DNA of 38,869 nt from Spirochaetaceae bacterium (GTDB lineage: Bacteria; Spirochaetota; Spirochaetia; DSM-27196; PWMO01): NCBI GenBank assembly GCA_007693325.1, contig REDW01000099.1, forward strand, positions 1 through 38,869, given 5' to 3'. Below, piece after piece: positions 28,653-35,605 of the stretch. Each line of letters begins with the position of its first letter. The stretch's first letter is position 1. The notes below the pieces were generated by a model. That model saw only the letters and a list, made by a program, of their open reading frames with translations, was not told where the DNA came from and did no database searches. The translations under genes were made by a program, and so were the position numbers.

Positions 28653-29897
28653 TTAAATTCTGGTTAGGATCAGGCTCGAATTGTGCCCGCCGAATCCGAA
28701 CGAGTTTGACAGCGCTGCATCCACACGCTTCTCTACGATTTGAGTTGGAAGCTGTATCGGTGGTAGCTCGGGATCGGGGTTGAAGAGGTTGATGTTGGCC
28801 GGGATGATGCCGTTGCGCAGGACCTGAACCGTGATTACCGCCTCTACTCCGGCGGTAGCTCCGAGCACGTGACCGTGATAGGACTTGGTTGAGCCGATGT
28901 GGGTTTTCTCAACACTGTTTCTGATCAGCGCGTGAATGCCGTTGATCTCGGCTAGATCACCTACCGGGGTGGAGGTACCGTGCGTGTTGATGTATCCGAG
29001 CTGCTCGGGGTTGAGTTCGGCCTGTTCGAGCGCCATCTGCATTGAGTACGCCGCGCCGCGTCCCTCGGGATCGGGTGCAACAAAGTCGTAGGCATCGCCG
29101 GACATACCGCAGGCGCGCACCTCGGCCAGAATTGGCGCTCCACGGCGTTTGGCGTGCTCGTACTCTTCCAGAATAAGGACCGCCGCTCCCTCGCTGAGCA
29201 CAAATCCGTCGCGGTCGCGATCAAACGGGCGCGACGCCGTCTCGGGTGAATCGTTACGCGTAGACAGTGCGTGCATATTGCCAAATGCAGCGATGGCCAG
29301 TTCGTTGAGCGTTCCCTCGGCGCCACCGGCTACCATGACGTCTGCCATGCTGTTGCGGATGATCAACTGCGCCATGGCGATTGAGTGGTTGGCGCTGGCG
29401 CAGGCGGTCTGCAGGCTGACGTTGGGGCCGCGCAGTCCGTACATCATACTGATAACGCCGGAGGCCATATTGCCGATTGACATTGGAATGTAGAACGGGC
29501 TGACACGGCGCGGACCCTTGGTCTGCAGAGCTACGGCGTTGTCATACTGTACCGTCAGGCCGCCGATGCCGCTGCCGATCGACACACCGACGCGTTGACG
29601 GTCTTCTACTTCGGCGAGTCCGGCTTGATCGGACGCCTCTTTCATGGCAGCTACCGCGTAGTGGCAGAAGCTGTCCATCCGCTTGGCCTTCTTGGCAAGC
29701 TCACCTTCGAAATAGGCGTTGTAGTCGAAATTCTGCACGTCACCGGCTATCTGCGTGGCCAGCCGCGATGTGTCGAATCGGGTGATCGGTCGGATAGCTG
29801 AAATGCCCGCCAGCACCGCATCCCACGTCTGCGCTACCGAGTTGCCCAATGGATTTACCGTTCCCATGCCGGTGATGACCACGCGTCGCTGTTGCAT
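28653..29897 (-). CDS. fabF: Beta-ketoacyl-ACP synthase II
   Basis: This 414-residue condensing enzyme of fatty acid elongation has an N-terminal RRVVITGMGTVNPLG and the full catalytic triad: Cys in SLQTACASANHS (about residue 165), His in NTHGTSTPVGD and His in KSYHGHVLGATAG. The usual C-terminal NSFGFGGHNSSL is intact. The nucleophile loop reads CASANH rather than the common CATGAH, a variation also seen in FabF-like proteins. The ATG has GGGAG about nine bases upstream. No acpP or fabG is adjacent; the gene stands at the head of the phoUBR set. Confidence 0.9.
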   Translation of the reverse strand: MQQRRVVITGMGTVNPLGNSVAQTWDAVLAGISAIRPITRFDTSRLATQIAGDVQNFDYNAYFEGELAKKAKRMDSFCHYAVAAMKEASDQAGLAEVEDRQRVGVSIGSGIGGLTVQYDNAVALQTKGPRRVSPFYIPMSIGNMASGVISMMYGLRGPNVSLQTACASANHSIAMAQLIIRNSMADVMVAGGAEGTLNELAIAAFGNMHALSTRNDSPETASRPFDRDRDGFVLSEGAAVLILEEYEHAKRRGAPILAEVRACGMSGDAYDFVAPDPEGRGAAYSMQMALEQAELNPEQLGYINTHGTSTPVGDLAEINGIHALIRNSVEKTHIGSTKSYHGHVLGATAGVEAVITVQVLRNGIIPANINLFNPDPELPPIQLPTQIVEKRVDAALSNSFGFGGHNSSLILTRI

Positions 29898-29999
29898 TGT
29901 AGTTCTCCCTGAATCCTACTATGAGGCCTTTGGCTGCATTATTCCTTTGGAAAAGTCGGATTTTTTTGTTCAATTGTCTGATTAGGGACGATAATGTGC

Positions 30000-30029
30000 T
30001 TGAATGCGGCGGCGTGGTGGCGCTACACT
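30000..30029 (+). promoter_or_regulatory. Promoter of the AraC-family gene
   Basis: TTGAAT (30000-30005), 18 bases, TACACT (30024-30029), predicted +1 near 30036, six bases before the ATG at 30042. A second candidate (TTGTTC 29966-29971, GATAAT 29990-29995) would start near 30002. Either start falls after the upstream ATG at 29994. Confidence 0.4.
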
Positions 30030-30041
30030 GTGGCTGAATCC

Positions 30042-30869
30042 ATGAAGCTGCTGTTCTTCATCCGCAATATCGATCTCAAGAGTCGTACCTTCGGTTGGGA
30101 ATCCCGTAGCCGGCCGAGTGTGCACGAGCTGGTATTCTGCCGTGCCGGGCACGGTGAACTGTCCGGTGAGGAGGGCAGAACGGCTGTCAGCGCCGGCAAC
30201 CTGCTGTTCAATCCCAAGGGCAGGCTGATTGGCAACCAGGGGCCGCTGAGCGTGATTCAAGTGCTTTTTTCCGAGGAGCTCTTCTCATCATCAGTCAACA
30301 TGGACCGCGAAGCATTATACGTTCTGGGGTTGATCAAGCTTCACGCGCGCAAACAGAATCTGATAGCGCTCTCCAAGGCCGGCTCAGAGAGGATGGTCAC
30401 CCTGCTCGACGCGATACTGTGGGAGTTTCAGAATCGCTACCGCGGCTACTCGTGGGCCATCAGGCTGAAACTGATAGAACTCCTGATCACGCTGATGCGC
30501 GATTCTCAGTTCAAGATTTCGATCAAAGGCCTCAAGCCGCTCTCGAGCTCACGGATCCAGGACGCGGTCCTCTATCTGAACACCGACTACATGAATCCGA
30601 TAACCGTGGAGGATGTACTCGATGCGTGCGGATTAAGCCGCAGCCACTTCCACGCGCTGTTCAAACAGGAGACCGGGCGAACGTTTGTTGACTATCTGTC
30701 CTGGTTGCGCTGCAACCGTGCTGCAGAGCTCCTGGTAACCACCGATCGAACTATTCTGGATATCGCCATGGAATGCGGTTTCAATAACCTGAGCCACTTC
30801 TATCACGTATTCAAGCGCGAGAAAGACACCAGTCCCATGCGCTACCGCCGGCAAGCGGTGATACCGTAG
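30042..30869 (+). CDS. AraC family transcriptional regulator
   Basis: This 275-residue regulator has an N-terminal cupin-like sensing domain (HELVFCRAGHGELSG... GNLLFNPKG) and a C-terminal AraC double helix-turn-helix, with AVLYLNTDYMNPITVEDVLD, LSRSHFHALFKQETG and DIAMECGFNNLSHFYHVFKRE. The ATG at 30042 is chosen because both predicted promoters start after the alternative ATG at 29994, whose extra 16 residues are not family-like. It lies divergent to fabF and 52 bases upstream of an iron-sulfur protein gene that has its own -10 box and could be its target. The effector is unknown. Confidence 0.82.
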   Translation: MKLLFFIRNIDLKSRTFGWESRSRPSVHELVFCRAGHGELSGEEGRTAVSAGNLLFNPKGRLIGNQGPLSVIQVLFSEELFSSSVNMDREALYVLGLIKLHARKQNLIALSKAGSERMVTLLDAILWEFQNRYRGYSWAIRLKLIELLITLMRDSQFKISIKGLKPLSSSRIQDAVLYLNTDYMNPITVEDVLDACGLSRSHFHALFKQETGRTFVDYLSWLRCNRAAELLVTTDRTILDIAMECGFNNLSHFYHVFKREKDTSPMRYRRQAVIP

Positions 30870-30909
30870 ACGCGTAACATTTATTACCGACTGTGTCAGC
30901 AATACACAC

Positions 30910-30915
30910 TACACT
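30910..30915 (+). promoter_or_regulatory. -10 box of the ferredoxin gene (leaderless)
   Basis: TACACT at 30910-30915 puts +1 at 30922, exactly the A of the ATG. No convincing -35 is seen, so an activator may be needed; a small dyad TGTGT-N7-ACACA (30892-30908) lies just upstream. No ribosome site. Confidence 0.4.
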
Positions 30916-30921
30916 TGGCGC

Positions 30922-31539
30922 ATGCTGAGAGAAATTATCGAGATCGACGAAGAACTCTGTGCAGGATGCGCTAACTGCGTGCCCAACTGCCACCAGGGTG
31001 CACTGCAGATAATCGACGGCAAGGCTCGCCTGATATCGGAACTCATGTGCGAGGGAATCGGCGTCTGTGTAGGACACTGCCCGACCGGCGCCATGGCGCG
31101 TTCATTCAGCGGCGCGGCGCCGGCAGGCAACCCTGGTAGTACAGTTCCAGCAGCCAGCGAGCTGCGCCAGTGGCCGGTGCAGCTGCATCTTCTGAATCCC
31201 GCGGCGCGGTACTTTCAGGGTGCCGACGTTCTGCTGGCGGCAGACTGCACCGCCTTTGCCATGGGAGGTTTCCACCAGAAGCTGCTCAAGGGCAAAACAG
31301 TGGCGATAGCCTGCCCCAAGCTCGATCAGGGCAAAGACGCGTACATCGAAAAGCTGACGCAGATGATCGATGATGCCGGCATCAACACATTGACCGTTGC
31401 CATGATGCAGGTGCCGTGCTGCGGTGGATTGCTCCAGATTGCGCAGGCGGCGGTGGCACAGGCACAGCGGCCCATCCCAATCAAGAAGCTGATAGTCTCA
31501 CTCGAAGGTGAGACTATCGATGAAGGCTGGGTAATGTAA
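30922..31539 (+). CDS. Ferredoxin-domain iron-sulfur protein with conserved Cys-rich C-terminal half
   Basis: This is a 205-residue cytoplasmic protein. Residues 1-60 form a ferredoxin-like fold: the first cluster motif CAGCANCVPNC is complete (CxxCxxCxxxC). The second, CEGIGVCVGHCP, lacks the second Cys (Ile instead), so it may hold a [3Fe-4S] or an atypical cluster. The C-terminal half has DCTAFA, CPKLD and VPCCGGL, a set of motifs I recall from a family of ferredoxins in anaerobes but cannot assign a reaction. The three further Cys sites could bind a metal. It follows an AraC-type gene and ends 14 bases from a convergent gene. Confidence 0.75.
   Translation: MLREIIEIDEELCAGCANCVPNCHQGALQIIDGKARLISELMCEGIGVCVGHCPTGAMARSFSGAAPAGNPGSTVPAASELRQWPVQLHLLNPAARYFQGADVLLAADCTAFAMGGFHQKLLKGKTVAIACPKLDQGKDAYIEKLTQMIDDAGINTLTVAMMQVPCCGGLLQIAQAAVAQAQRPIPIKKLIVSLEGETIDEGWVM
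31491..31518 (+). promoter_or_regulatory. Strong intragenic hairpin near the ferredoxin gene 3' end
   Basis: Perfect 11-bp inverted repeat GATAGTCTCAC (31491-31501) and GTGAGACTATC (31508-31518) with a 6-base loop, inside the last codons of the ferredoxin gene. No T-tract follows. It may end or protect the transcripts of the two convergent genes. Confidence 0.5.
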
Positions 31540-31553
31540 GCCGGCCTCTGAGC

Positions 31554-32018
31554 TCAATTCATTATGTCCTGTACTCGCTGCTGGAGTTCGGGATCCTGGG
31601 TCAGTGCAACGTAGATTTCGTTGAAGCGGTCGATGTCGATGCCCTGATTCTCTACAACCTGGGACATCTCAACCTGCGAGTCCTCCTGAATGCCCTGCAA
31701 TTCCTGCTCGGCCATGCGGTAGCGCTGCTCCTCATCGTCGGACAGCGGCTGCTCGAGTTCAAACTCCGGGTTGTGCTCGGCCTGATAGAGTTCATTGAAG
31801 CGATCGGTTGAAAGGTCCAGATCATTGAGTACGCTGATCATCTCTTCCTGGGTTTCCATCTGCACCTGCTCGATCTGTTGCAGTGCATCAACAAATTGCG
31901 CAAGCTCGGTTTCATCTACGTTGATCTGTTCGGTAGACTCCTGCGGGAACATGTCCTGGGTTGCACCCAATGCTGCAACAAGCGCTGCCATTAATGTAAT
32001 TATTGCAAATTTCTTCAT
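31554..32018 (-). CDS. DUF4168 domain protein, exported
   Basis: This 154-residue protein has an N-terminal signal peptide (KKFAIITLMAALVAALGA). The mature part is acidic, glutamine-rich and helical. It holds two related repeats of about 50 residues, each ending in a DRFNE(L/I)Y motif (around residues 71-77 and 131-137). This is the DUF4168 pattern; function unknown, probably periplasmic. The ATG has GGAGAAG about seven bases upstream, a clear ribosome site. It is divergent from the sugar dehydrogenase gene and convergent with the ferredoxin gene. Confidence 0.75.
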   Translation of the reverse strand: MKKFAIITLMAALVAALGATQDMFPQESTEQINVDETELAQFVDALQQIEQVQMETQEEMISVLNDLDLSTDRFNELYQAEHNPEFELEQPLSDDEEQRYRMAEQELQGIQEDSQVEMSQVVENQGIDIDRFNEIYVALTQDPELQQRVQDIMN

Positions 32019-32117
32019 GTCGTGCTTCTCCTCTTGGTCTAGGTTTGCGTTTTACTGTCTGGCATCCACACTACTACCGGCGTGTCCATTGCGTATCCGA
32101 TGAGTGTCAAGATTGTG

Positions 32118-32147
32118 TCAAAGTTTGTCTGTCGCTCAAACTTGACC
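32118..32147 (+). promoter_or_regulatory. Imperfect palindrome over the -35 of the sugar dehydrogenase gene
   Basis: TCAAAGTTTG (32118-32127) and CAAACTTGA (32137-32145) form an inverted repeat with one bulge. It overlaps a TTGACC -35 box (32142-32147); the matching -10 (around TAGGTT, 32166-32171) is weak. A regulator site is plausible. Confidence 0.35.
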
Positions 32148-32194
32148 GGAGCGCTCCCTTTTGAATAGGTTTAGAGCACGAGGGAGGTACACAA

Positions 32195-33361
32195 ATGAAA
32201 GGTGCAGGGCTTTTTCGCAGACGTGTCACGGTTTTGCCGGCAGCGCTGTTTTTCATGAGCGCTCTGGTGTTATGCGCGGCACCCACGCTGAGTCAGGAGT
32301 CAAACGGAGCCGTCATCGATTCAGAGCAGGAGCGCTTCCGGCTGGTAGAGGTGACCCGCGGTATGGAGCATCCGTGGAGTCTGGCATTTCTGCCCGACGG
32401 CAGCGCGCTGGTCACCGAACGGCCGGGGCGGTTGCATCGGTTGCAGCCCGATGGCTCAACCGAGCAGATATCCGGACTCCCCTCGATTGCGGCAGTAGGG
32501 CAGGGCGGCCTGCTTGACGTGGCAGTCGATCCACACTACCAGGACAACGGCTGGATCTACATGACGTACAGCGCGTCCTACAACGGCGGCTACGGCACCG
32601 TTCTGGGACGTGCCCGGCTGTCGGGCTCAGCGCTGACCGATTTTGAAGAGCTGTTCCGCATGGATCGCGGCGGCGGTGGACGCCTACACTTCGGCTCTCG
32701 CATCGCCTTCTTGCCGGATAATACGCTGGTATTCTCCATCGGGGACCGCGGTGAGATGAATCGCGCCCAGGACGGGCAGGATCACGCCGGCGCCTTGTTG
32801 CGCCTGAACCGAGACGGCACGGTTCCCGATGACAACCCCTTTGTCGACGATTCCGGCGCGCTCGATGAACTCTACACTCTGGGCAACCGCAACCCGCAGG
32901 GACTGACGGTGCATCCCGAAACCGATGTTCTCTGGCAGACCGAGCACGGTCCACGTGGCGGGGATGAACTCAATATCATCAGTCCGGGCAATAACTACGG
33001 CTGGCCGGAAATGTCGCAGGGCGTAGATTATCGTACCGGGGAACCGATTGGACAGGGAACCTCGGCCCCCGGCATGACGCAGCCGATAGAGCACTGGTCA
33101 CCCGCAATTGCCCCCTCCGGTATGGCGTTCTATTTCGGCGATCAGTTTCCCGATTGGCAGGGGAACCTCTTCCTGGGCTCGCTGGTCGATACCCATCTGC
33201 TGCGGCTGGAAATTGACGGGGAACGCGTAGTGCACCAGGAGCGATTGCTCGACGGTACTATCGGCCGTGTGCGTGACGTACGCCTGGGACCGGACGGCAA
33301 CCTGTGGCTGCTGAGCGACGCTTCCAACGGAGGGGTCTACCGGCTGGAGCCGGTGCAGTAG
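32195..33361 (+). CDS. PQQ-dependent aldose sugar dehydrogenase family protein, exported
   Basis: This 388-residue protein has a signal peptide (about residues 1-32) followed by a six-bladed beta-propeller of the soluble glucose/aldose sugar dehydrogenase family (YliI/GDH-B type). Family stretches include EHPWSLAFLPDGSALVTERPG, a GQGGLLDVAVDP segment with the blade motif, ELYTLGNRNPQGL and WQTEHGPRGGDELN. Members oxidise aldoses in the periplasm with PQQ as cofactor; no pqq genes are in the window, so the cofactor supply is unknown. The ATG has GGGAGG eight bases upstream. It is divergent from the DUF4168 gene. Confidence 0.85.
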   Translation: MKGAGLFRRRVTVLPAALFFMSALVLCAAPTLSQESNGAVIDSEQERFRLVEVTRGMEHPWSLAFLPDGSALVTERPGRLHRLQPDGSTEQISGLPSIAAVGQGGLLDVAVDPHYQDNGWIYMTYSASYNGGYGTVLGRARLSGSALTDFEELFRMDRGGGGRLHFGSRIAFLPDNTLVFSIGDRGEMNRAQDGQDHAGALLRLNRDGTVPDDNPFVDDSGALDELYTLGNRNPQGLTVHPETDVLWQTEHGPRGGDELNIISPGNNYGWPEMSQGVDYRTGEPIGQGTSAPGMTQPIEHWSPAIAPSGMAFYFGDQFPDWQGNLFLGSLVDTHLLRLEIDGERVVHQERLLDGTIGRVRDVRLGPDGNLWLLSDASNGGVYRLEPVQ

Positions 33362-33398
33362 CGCTGACAGCATAGTATAGCGCCGCCGCGTGGCTGGT

Positions 33399-33947
33399 TC
33401 AGTGCGCGGTGCCGCCGATCCGCGCCTTCTCATAGATGCGCTCGACTTCGTCCCTGGGGACAACCGCGCGGATCAGCCACGCCATGATGACAACCGCCGG
33501 GATGTTAAGCGCCAGGCGAGTCAGTGCAAAAGGCACGCCCAACGCCTGCAGCTCGAAGAGCTTCATCGGAATCTTGGTAGTGGACCAGGCGCCGATCAGG
33601 ATCAGAACGTTGAAGAACGAAGCCCCCTTGCTCATCAGCACCGCGGCCACCGGAAAGGCGCCGTAGAGCGGGCCGGCGGCGGCGGAGCCGAGTACAAATG
33701 CGATCGACGCGCCGCGAACGCCCGAACCGGGACCCATGAAGCGGATCATTGTCTGGCGCGGGACCCATACGTCCAGCAGGCCGAGCAAGACAAAGATCGG
33801 CGGCAGGACGGCCAGCATCTCCCAGGTGCCGGCCACCGCGGTGTCGACCGCTTTGTCAAACACGGCTCGGTTGCTGAACGCCAGGACGGCGTAGACCGCC
33901 ACTACCGCGAGCGCGAACAGATAGGGACGTAGCAGTTTCTTGATCAT
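33399..33947 (-). CDS. Permease, second half of a split two-gene transporter
   Basis: This 182-residue membrane protein has about five hydrophobic segments. Its core LGSAAAGPLYGAFPVAAVLMSKGA is like the UPF0718/DUF318 permease family, which includes organoarsenical exporter ArsP. It aligns by eye with the gene just upstream (GAFPVAAVL against AFPTAALLL). The ATG at 33947 overlaps that gene's stop by ATGA. Family members are usually a single chain of about 300-350 residues with both halves. Substrate unknown. Confidence 0.7.
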   Translation of the reverse strand: MIKKLLRPYLFALAVVAVYAVLAFSNRAVFDKAVDTAVAGTWEMLAVLPPIFVLLGLLDVWVPRQTMIRFMGPGSGVRGASIAFVLGSAAAGPLYGAFPVAAVLMSKGASFFNVLILIGAWSTTKIPMKLFELQALGVPFALTRLALNIPAVVIMAWLIRAVVPRDEVERIYEKARIGGTAH

Positions 33948-34426
33948 AGTGGCAACACCATCCCCATAATGAGCGCCACCAGCAGCGCGAAGAGGTAGGC
34001 GGCAGCATTGCGTACCAGCGCGGCGCGGGTGCCGAAGTACGAGACCTCAACCGGGAAGGTGACCACGCCAACCATCATCAGCGAGGAAACAAACGCCGCA
34101 ATCTGCGTAAGCCCTGCGCCTCCCTGAAGCAGCAGCGCCGCGGTGGGAAAGGCGATGAAGCCGGGAATCAGCGTGACCGAACCCACCACCGATGCCAGCA
34201 GCACGCCGTACCAGCCCGATTCGCGGCCGAGCAAACGGGTGAGGACTTCGGGACGCAGCAGCGCAATCATGATACCCACTATCAGGATGATAGCAATGAA
34301 CTGCGGCAGGATCCGCGTGAACGCCGCCCGGCTCTTGCGTAGCGCCATGAGAGTCTTCTGTCTGTCTTTGGCGGCCGACAGCAACAATGCCACTGCCGCC
34401 AGCGCGTAGAATACTATTGCACTCAC
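33944..34426 (-). CDS. Permease, first half of a split two-gene transporter
   Basis: This 160-residue membrane protein has about five hydrophobic segments and the core VVGSVTLIPGFIAFPTAALLLQ, related to the next gene and to UPF0718/DUF318 permeases. I chose the GTG at 34426, with GGAGG (34436-34440) nine bases upstream; the open frame continues 18 codons further but that part is not hydrophobic. Its start lies at the edge of an RND pump remnant. The pair overlaps by ATGA and probably makes a heterodimer. Substrate unknown. Confidence 0.7.
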   Translation of the reverse strand: MSAIVFYALAAVALLLSAAKDRQKTLMALRKSRAAFTRILPQFIAIILIVGIMIALLRPEVLTRLLGRESGWYGVLLASVVGSVTLIPGFIAFPTAALLLQGGAGLTQIAAFVSSLMMVGVVTFPVEVSYFGTRAALVRNAAAYLFALLVALIMGMVLPL

Positions 34427-34495
34427 TGCCTCATACCTCCCTGGCGGGTTCCACCGTGCCGGCCTGGACGCAGGCGGCACGCGTTTCCGCCCCGC

Positions 34496-34701
34496 AGGTG
34501 GCGCAGCCGGTTGGCATAGTCCACCAGAACGATACCGTTGTTTACCACAATTCCGGCCAGCATCACCAGCCCCATCAGTGAGAACATGCTGATTGATTCA
34601 CCCAGCAGGTAGTAAAACCAGAACACCCCGATCACAACCAGCAGGACCGAGCCGGTGTCGCGAATCGCCGCGAACGAGCCGGCGGTCTGCTCAGCCGGCT
34701 C
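34496..34701 (-). pseudogene. RND efflux pump remnant
   Basis: On the minus strand a short piece reads GVFWFYYLLGES, then FSLMGLVMLAGIVVNNGIV and LVDYANRLR, a hallmark of the last transmembrane part of HAE1/AcrB-type RND pumps, which are about 1000 residues long. Upstream an in-frame stop (34702-34704) and downstream loss of similarity after NRLR show that this is only a fragment. No other part of the pump is visible nearby. It is a decayed relic. Confidence 0.7.
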
Positions 34702-34749
34702 TCAATTTCGGTTGACCCGGCACCGCGTGCCCGGCTGACGTAGCCGATT

Positions 34750-35036
34750 TCAGCACATTTGCGTGAGAAACGGTAGCGCATCGAAGCCGGAATCAAAACT
34801 GAAGATGCGACCGACGCCCTGGTTGCTCATCACCGCCGCGCATCGTACGCGGGCTGAATTGCATCTTGGCGATCGATGGCCGTGTAGCGGTGCAGAATCT
34901 CCTGAAGCGCTTCGGCGTGCGTTATCAGCGGAACCTCGTCCCGCACCAGCCGCTCCAGAATCGGGACCGTACGTCCCTTGTTGGAGTGATCGGAGCCAAT
35001 CAGATAGATCGGGATGTTCGAGTCGATGAAGATCAC
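34750..35036 (-). pseudogene. VapC-type PIN toxin, broken by internal deletion and frameshift
   Basis: The first 60-odd codons (from GTG 35036) encode a PIN domain start: FIDSNIPIYLIG with the first catalytic Asp, then ITHAEALQEILHRY with the second acidic residue. The frame stops at about 34830. In another frame the C-terminal PIN piece follows: AVMSNQGVGRIFSFDSGFDALPF, ending at a TGA at 34750-34752. The middle of the domain, including the third acidic residue, is missing; intact relatives are about 130-140 residues. The toxin should be inactive. It overlaps the antitoxin gene by GTGA. Confidence 0.75.
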
Positions 35037-35290
35037 GGCTTCAGGCCGTCCAGATAACCGGATTCAACCTCGGCGGCCATGTCGTTCCAATCTGCAACGG
35101 GAAAACCGTAACGGGCGAAGCTGCGCACGGTTTCCAGCTTTGTTTGAGCCGCTTTACCGGGGCGCTCCCGCATCTCGTGCTTGACCGCTCGGCGTACCCA
35201 CTCGGAGACCGTCATGTTCTCCTGCCGGGCGAGCTGCTTCAGCGCCGCCATCTCTTCTTCCTCCAGCAGCACCTGCAATCGGATACTCAT
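35033..35290 (-). CDS. VapB-like ribbon-helix-helix antitoxin
   Basis: This 85-residue protein starts with a ribbon-helix-helix segment (SIRLQVLLEEEEMAALKQLA then NMTVSEWVRRAVKHEM), the DNA-binding fold of CopG/VapB antitoxins. The C-terminal tail (about residues 50-85) would bind the PIN toxin. It is intact though the toxin behind it is broken, so it now acts alone or on related toxins elsewhere. Its stop overlaps the toxin start by GTGA. The ATG at 35290 lies one base from the predicted +1, so it is leaderless or nearly so. Confidence 0.75.
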   Translation of the reverse strand: MSIRLQVLLEEEEMAALKQLARQENMTVSEWVRRAVKHEMRERPGKAAQTKLETVRSFARYGFPVADWNDMAAEVESGYLDGLKP

Positions 35291-35297
35291 ATAGATG

Positions 35298-35326
35298 TGT
35301 ATAAGCTACGTATGGAGGTGAGTCAA
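35298..35326 (-). promoter_or_regulatory. Promoter of vapB (leaderless)
   Basis: Minus strand: TTGACT (35321-35326), 17 bases, TATACA (35298-35303), predicted +1 at 35291, next to the ATG at 35290. A near-consensus -35 and exact spacing make this a good match. No ribosome site. Confidence 0.55.
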
Positions 35327-35556
35327 ACCGTGCCGCATTCGCGCGAGGAACAACGCGTCTGCGCCGGGCAGCACGCCGGGATGGGGGGCCACATTGCTGA
35401 GTTGCAGTCTTTCCGGCTGCCATACTCGTTATTGCGCTACAATCAATTGTTGGGCGTTGGACATTCTTTCCAAGTCGGTTTCTGGTGGCCTGAACGATTG
35501 TGTGACGTCGGCCCACAACGCCCGACTGGCGACATGTGACAGAAAAGGGCGATTCT
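35327..35556. other. Intergenic stretch without a recognised gene
   Basis: Between the vapB and fic promoters I see no reading frame with family resemblance, no tRNA and no clear repeat. Short open frames on both strands look random. Confidence 0.5.
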
Positions 35557-35596
35557 GGTACGTATGCTTGCAATATGTACCAAAAAGACGTATTGT
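35557..35596 (+). promoter_or_regulatory. Promoter of fic with palindromic operator
   Basis: TTGCAA (35568-35573), 17 bases, TATTGT (35591-35596), predicted +1 near 35603, three bases before the ATG at 35606. A 9-bp inverted repeat with one mismatch, GGTACGTAT (35557-35565) and ATATGTACC (35573-35581), spans the -35 box. A similar GGTGCATAT overlaps the start region. Autoregulation is plausible. Confidence 0.5.
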
Positions 35597-35605
35597 GGTG
35601 CATAT

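Noticed and set aside
29994-30041. Upstream ATG of the AraC gene
   Set aside because: Both predicted promoters start after it, and the added residues do not belong to the family.
32082-32121. Promoter for the DUF4168 gene with two tandem TTGACA boxes on the minus strand
   Set aside because: The -35 matches are good (complement at 32105-32110 and 32116-32121) but no acceptable -10 lies at the right distance.
34423-34635. Small complete gene for a 70-residue membrane protein
   Set aside because: It is a piece of an RND pump followed by unrelated residues, so I call it a remnant rather than a gene.
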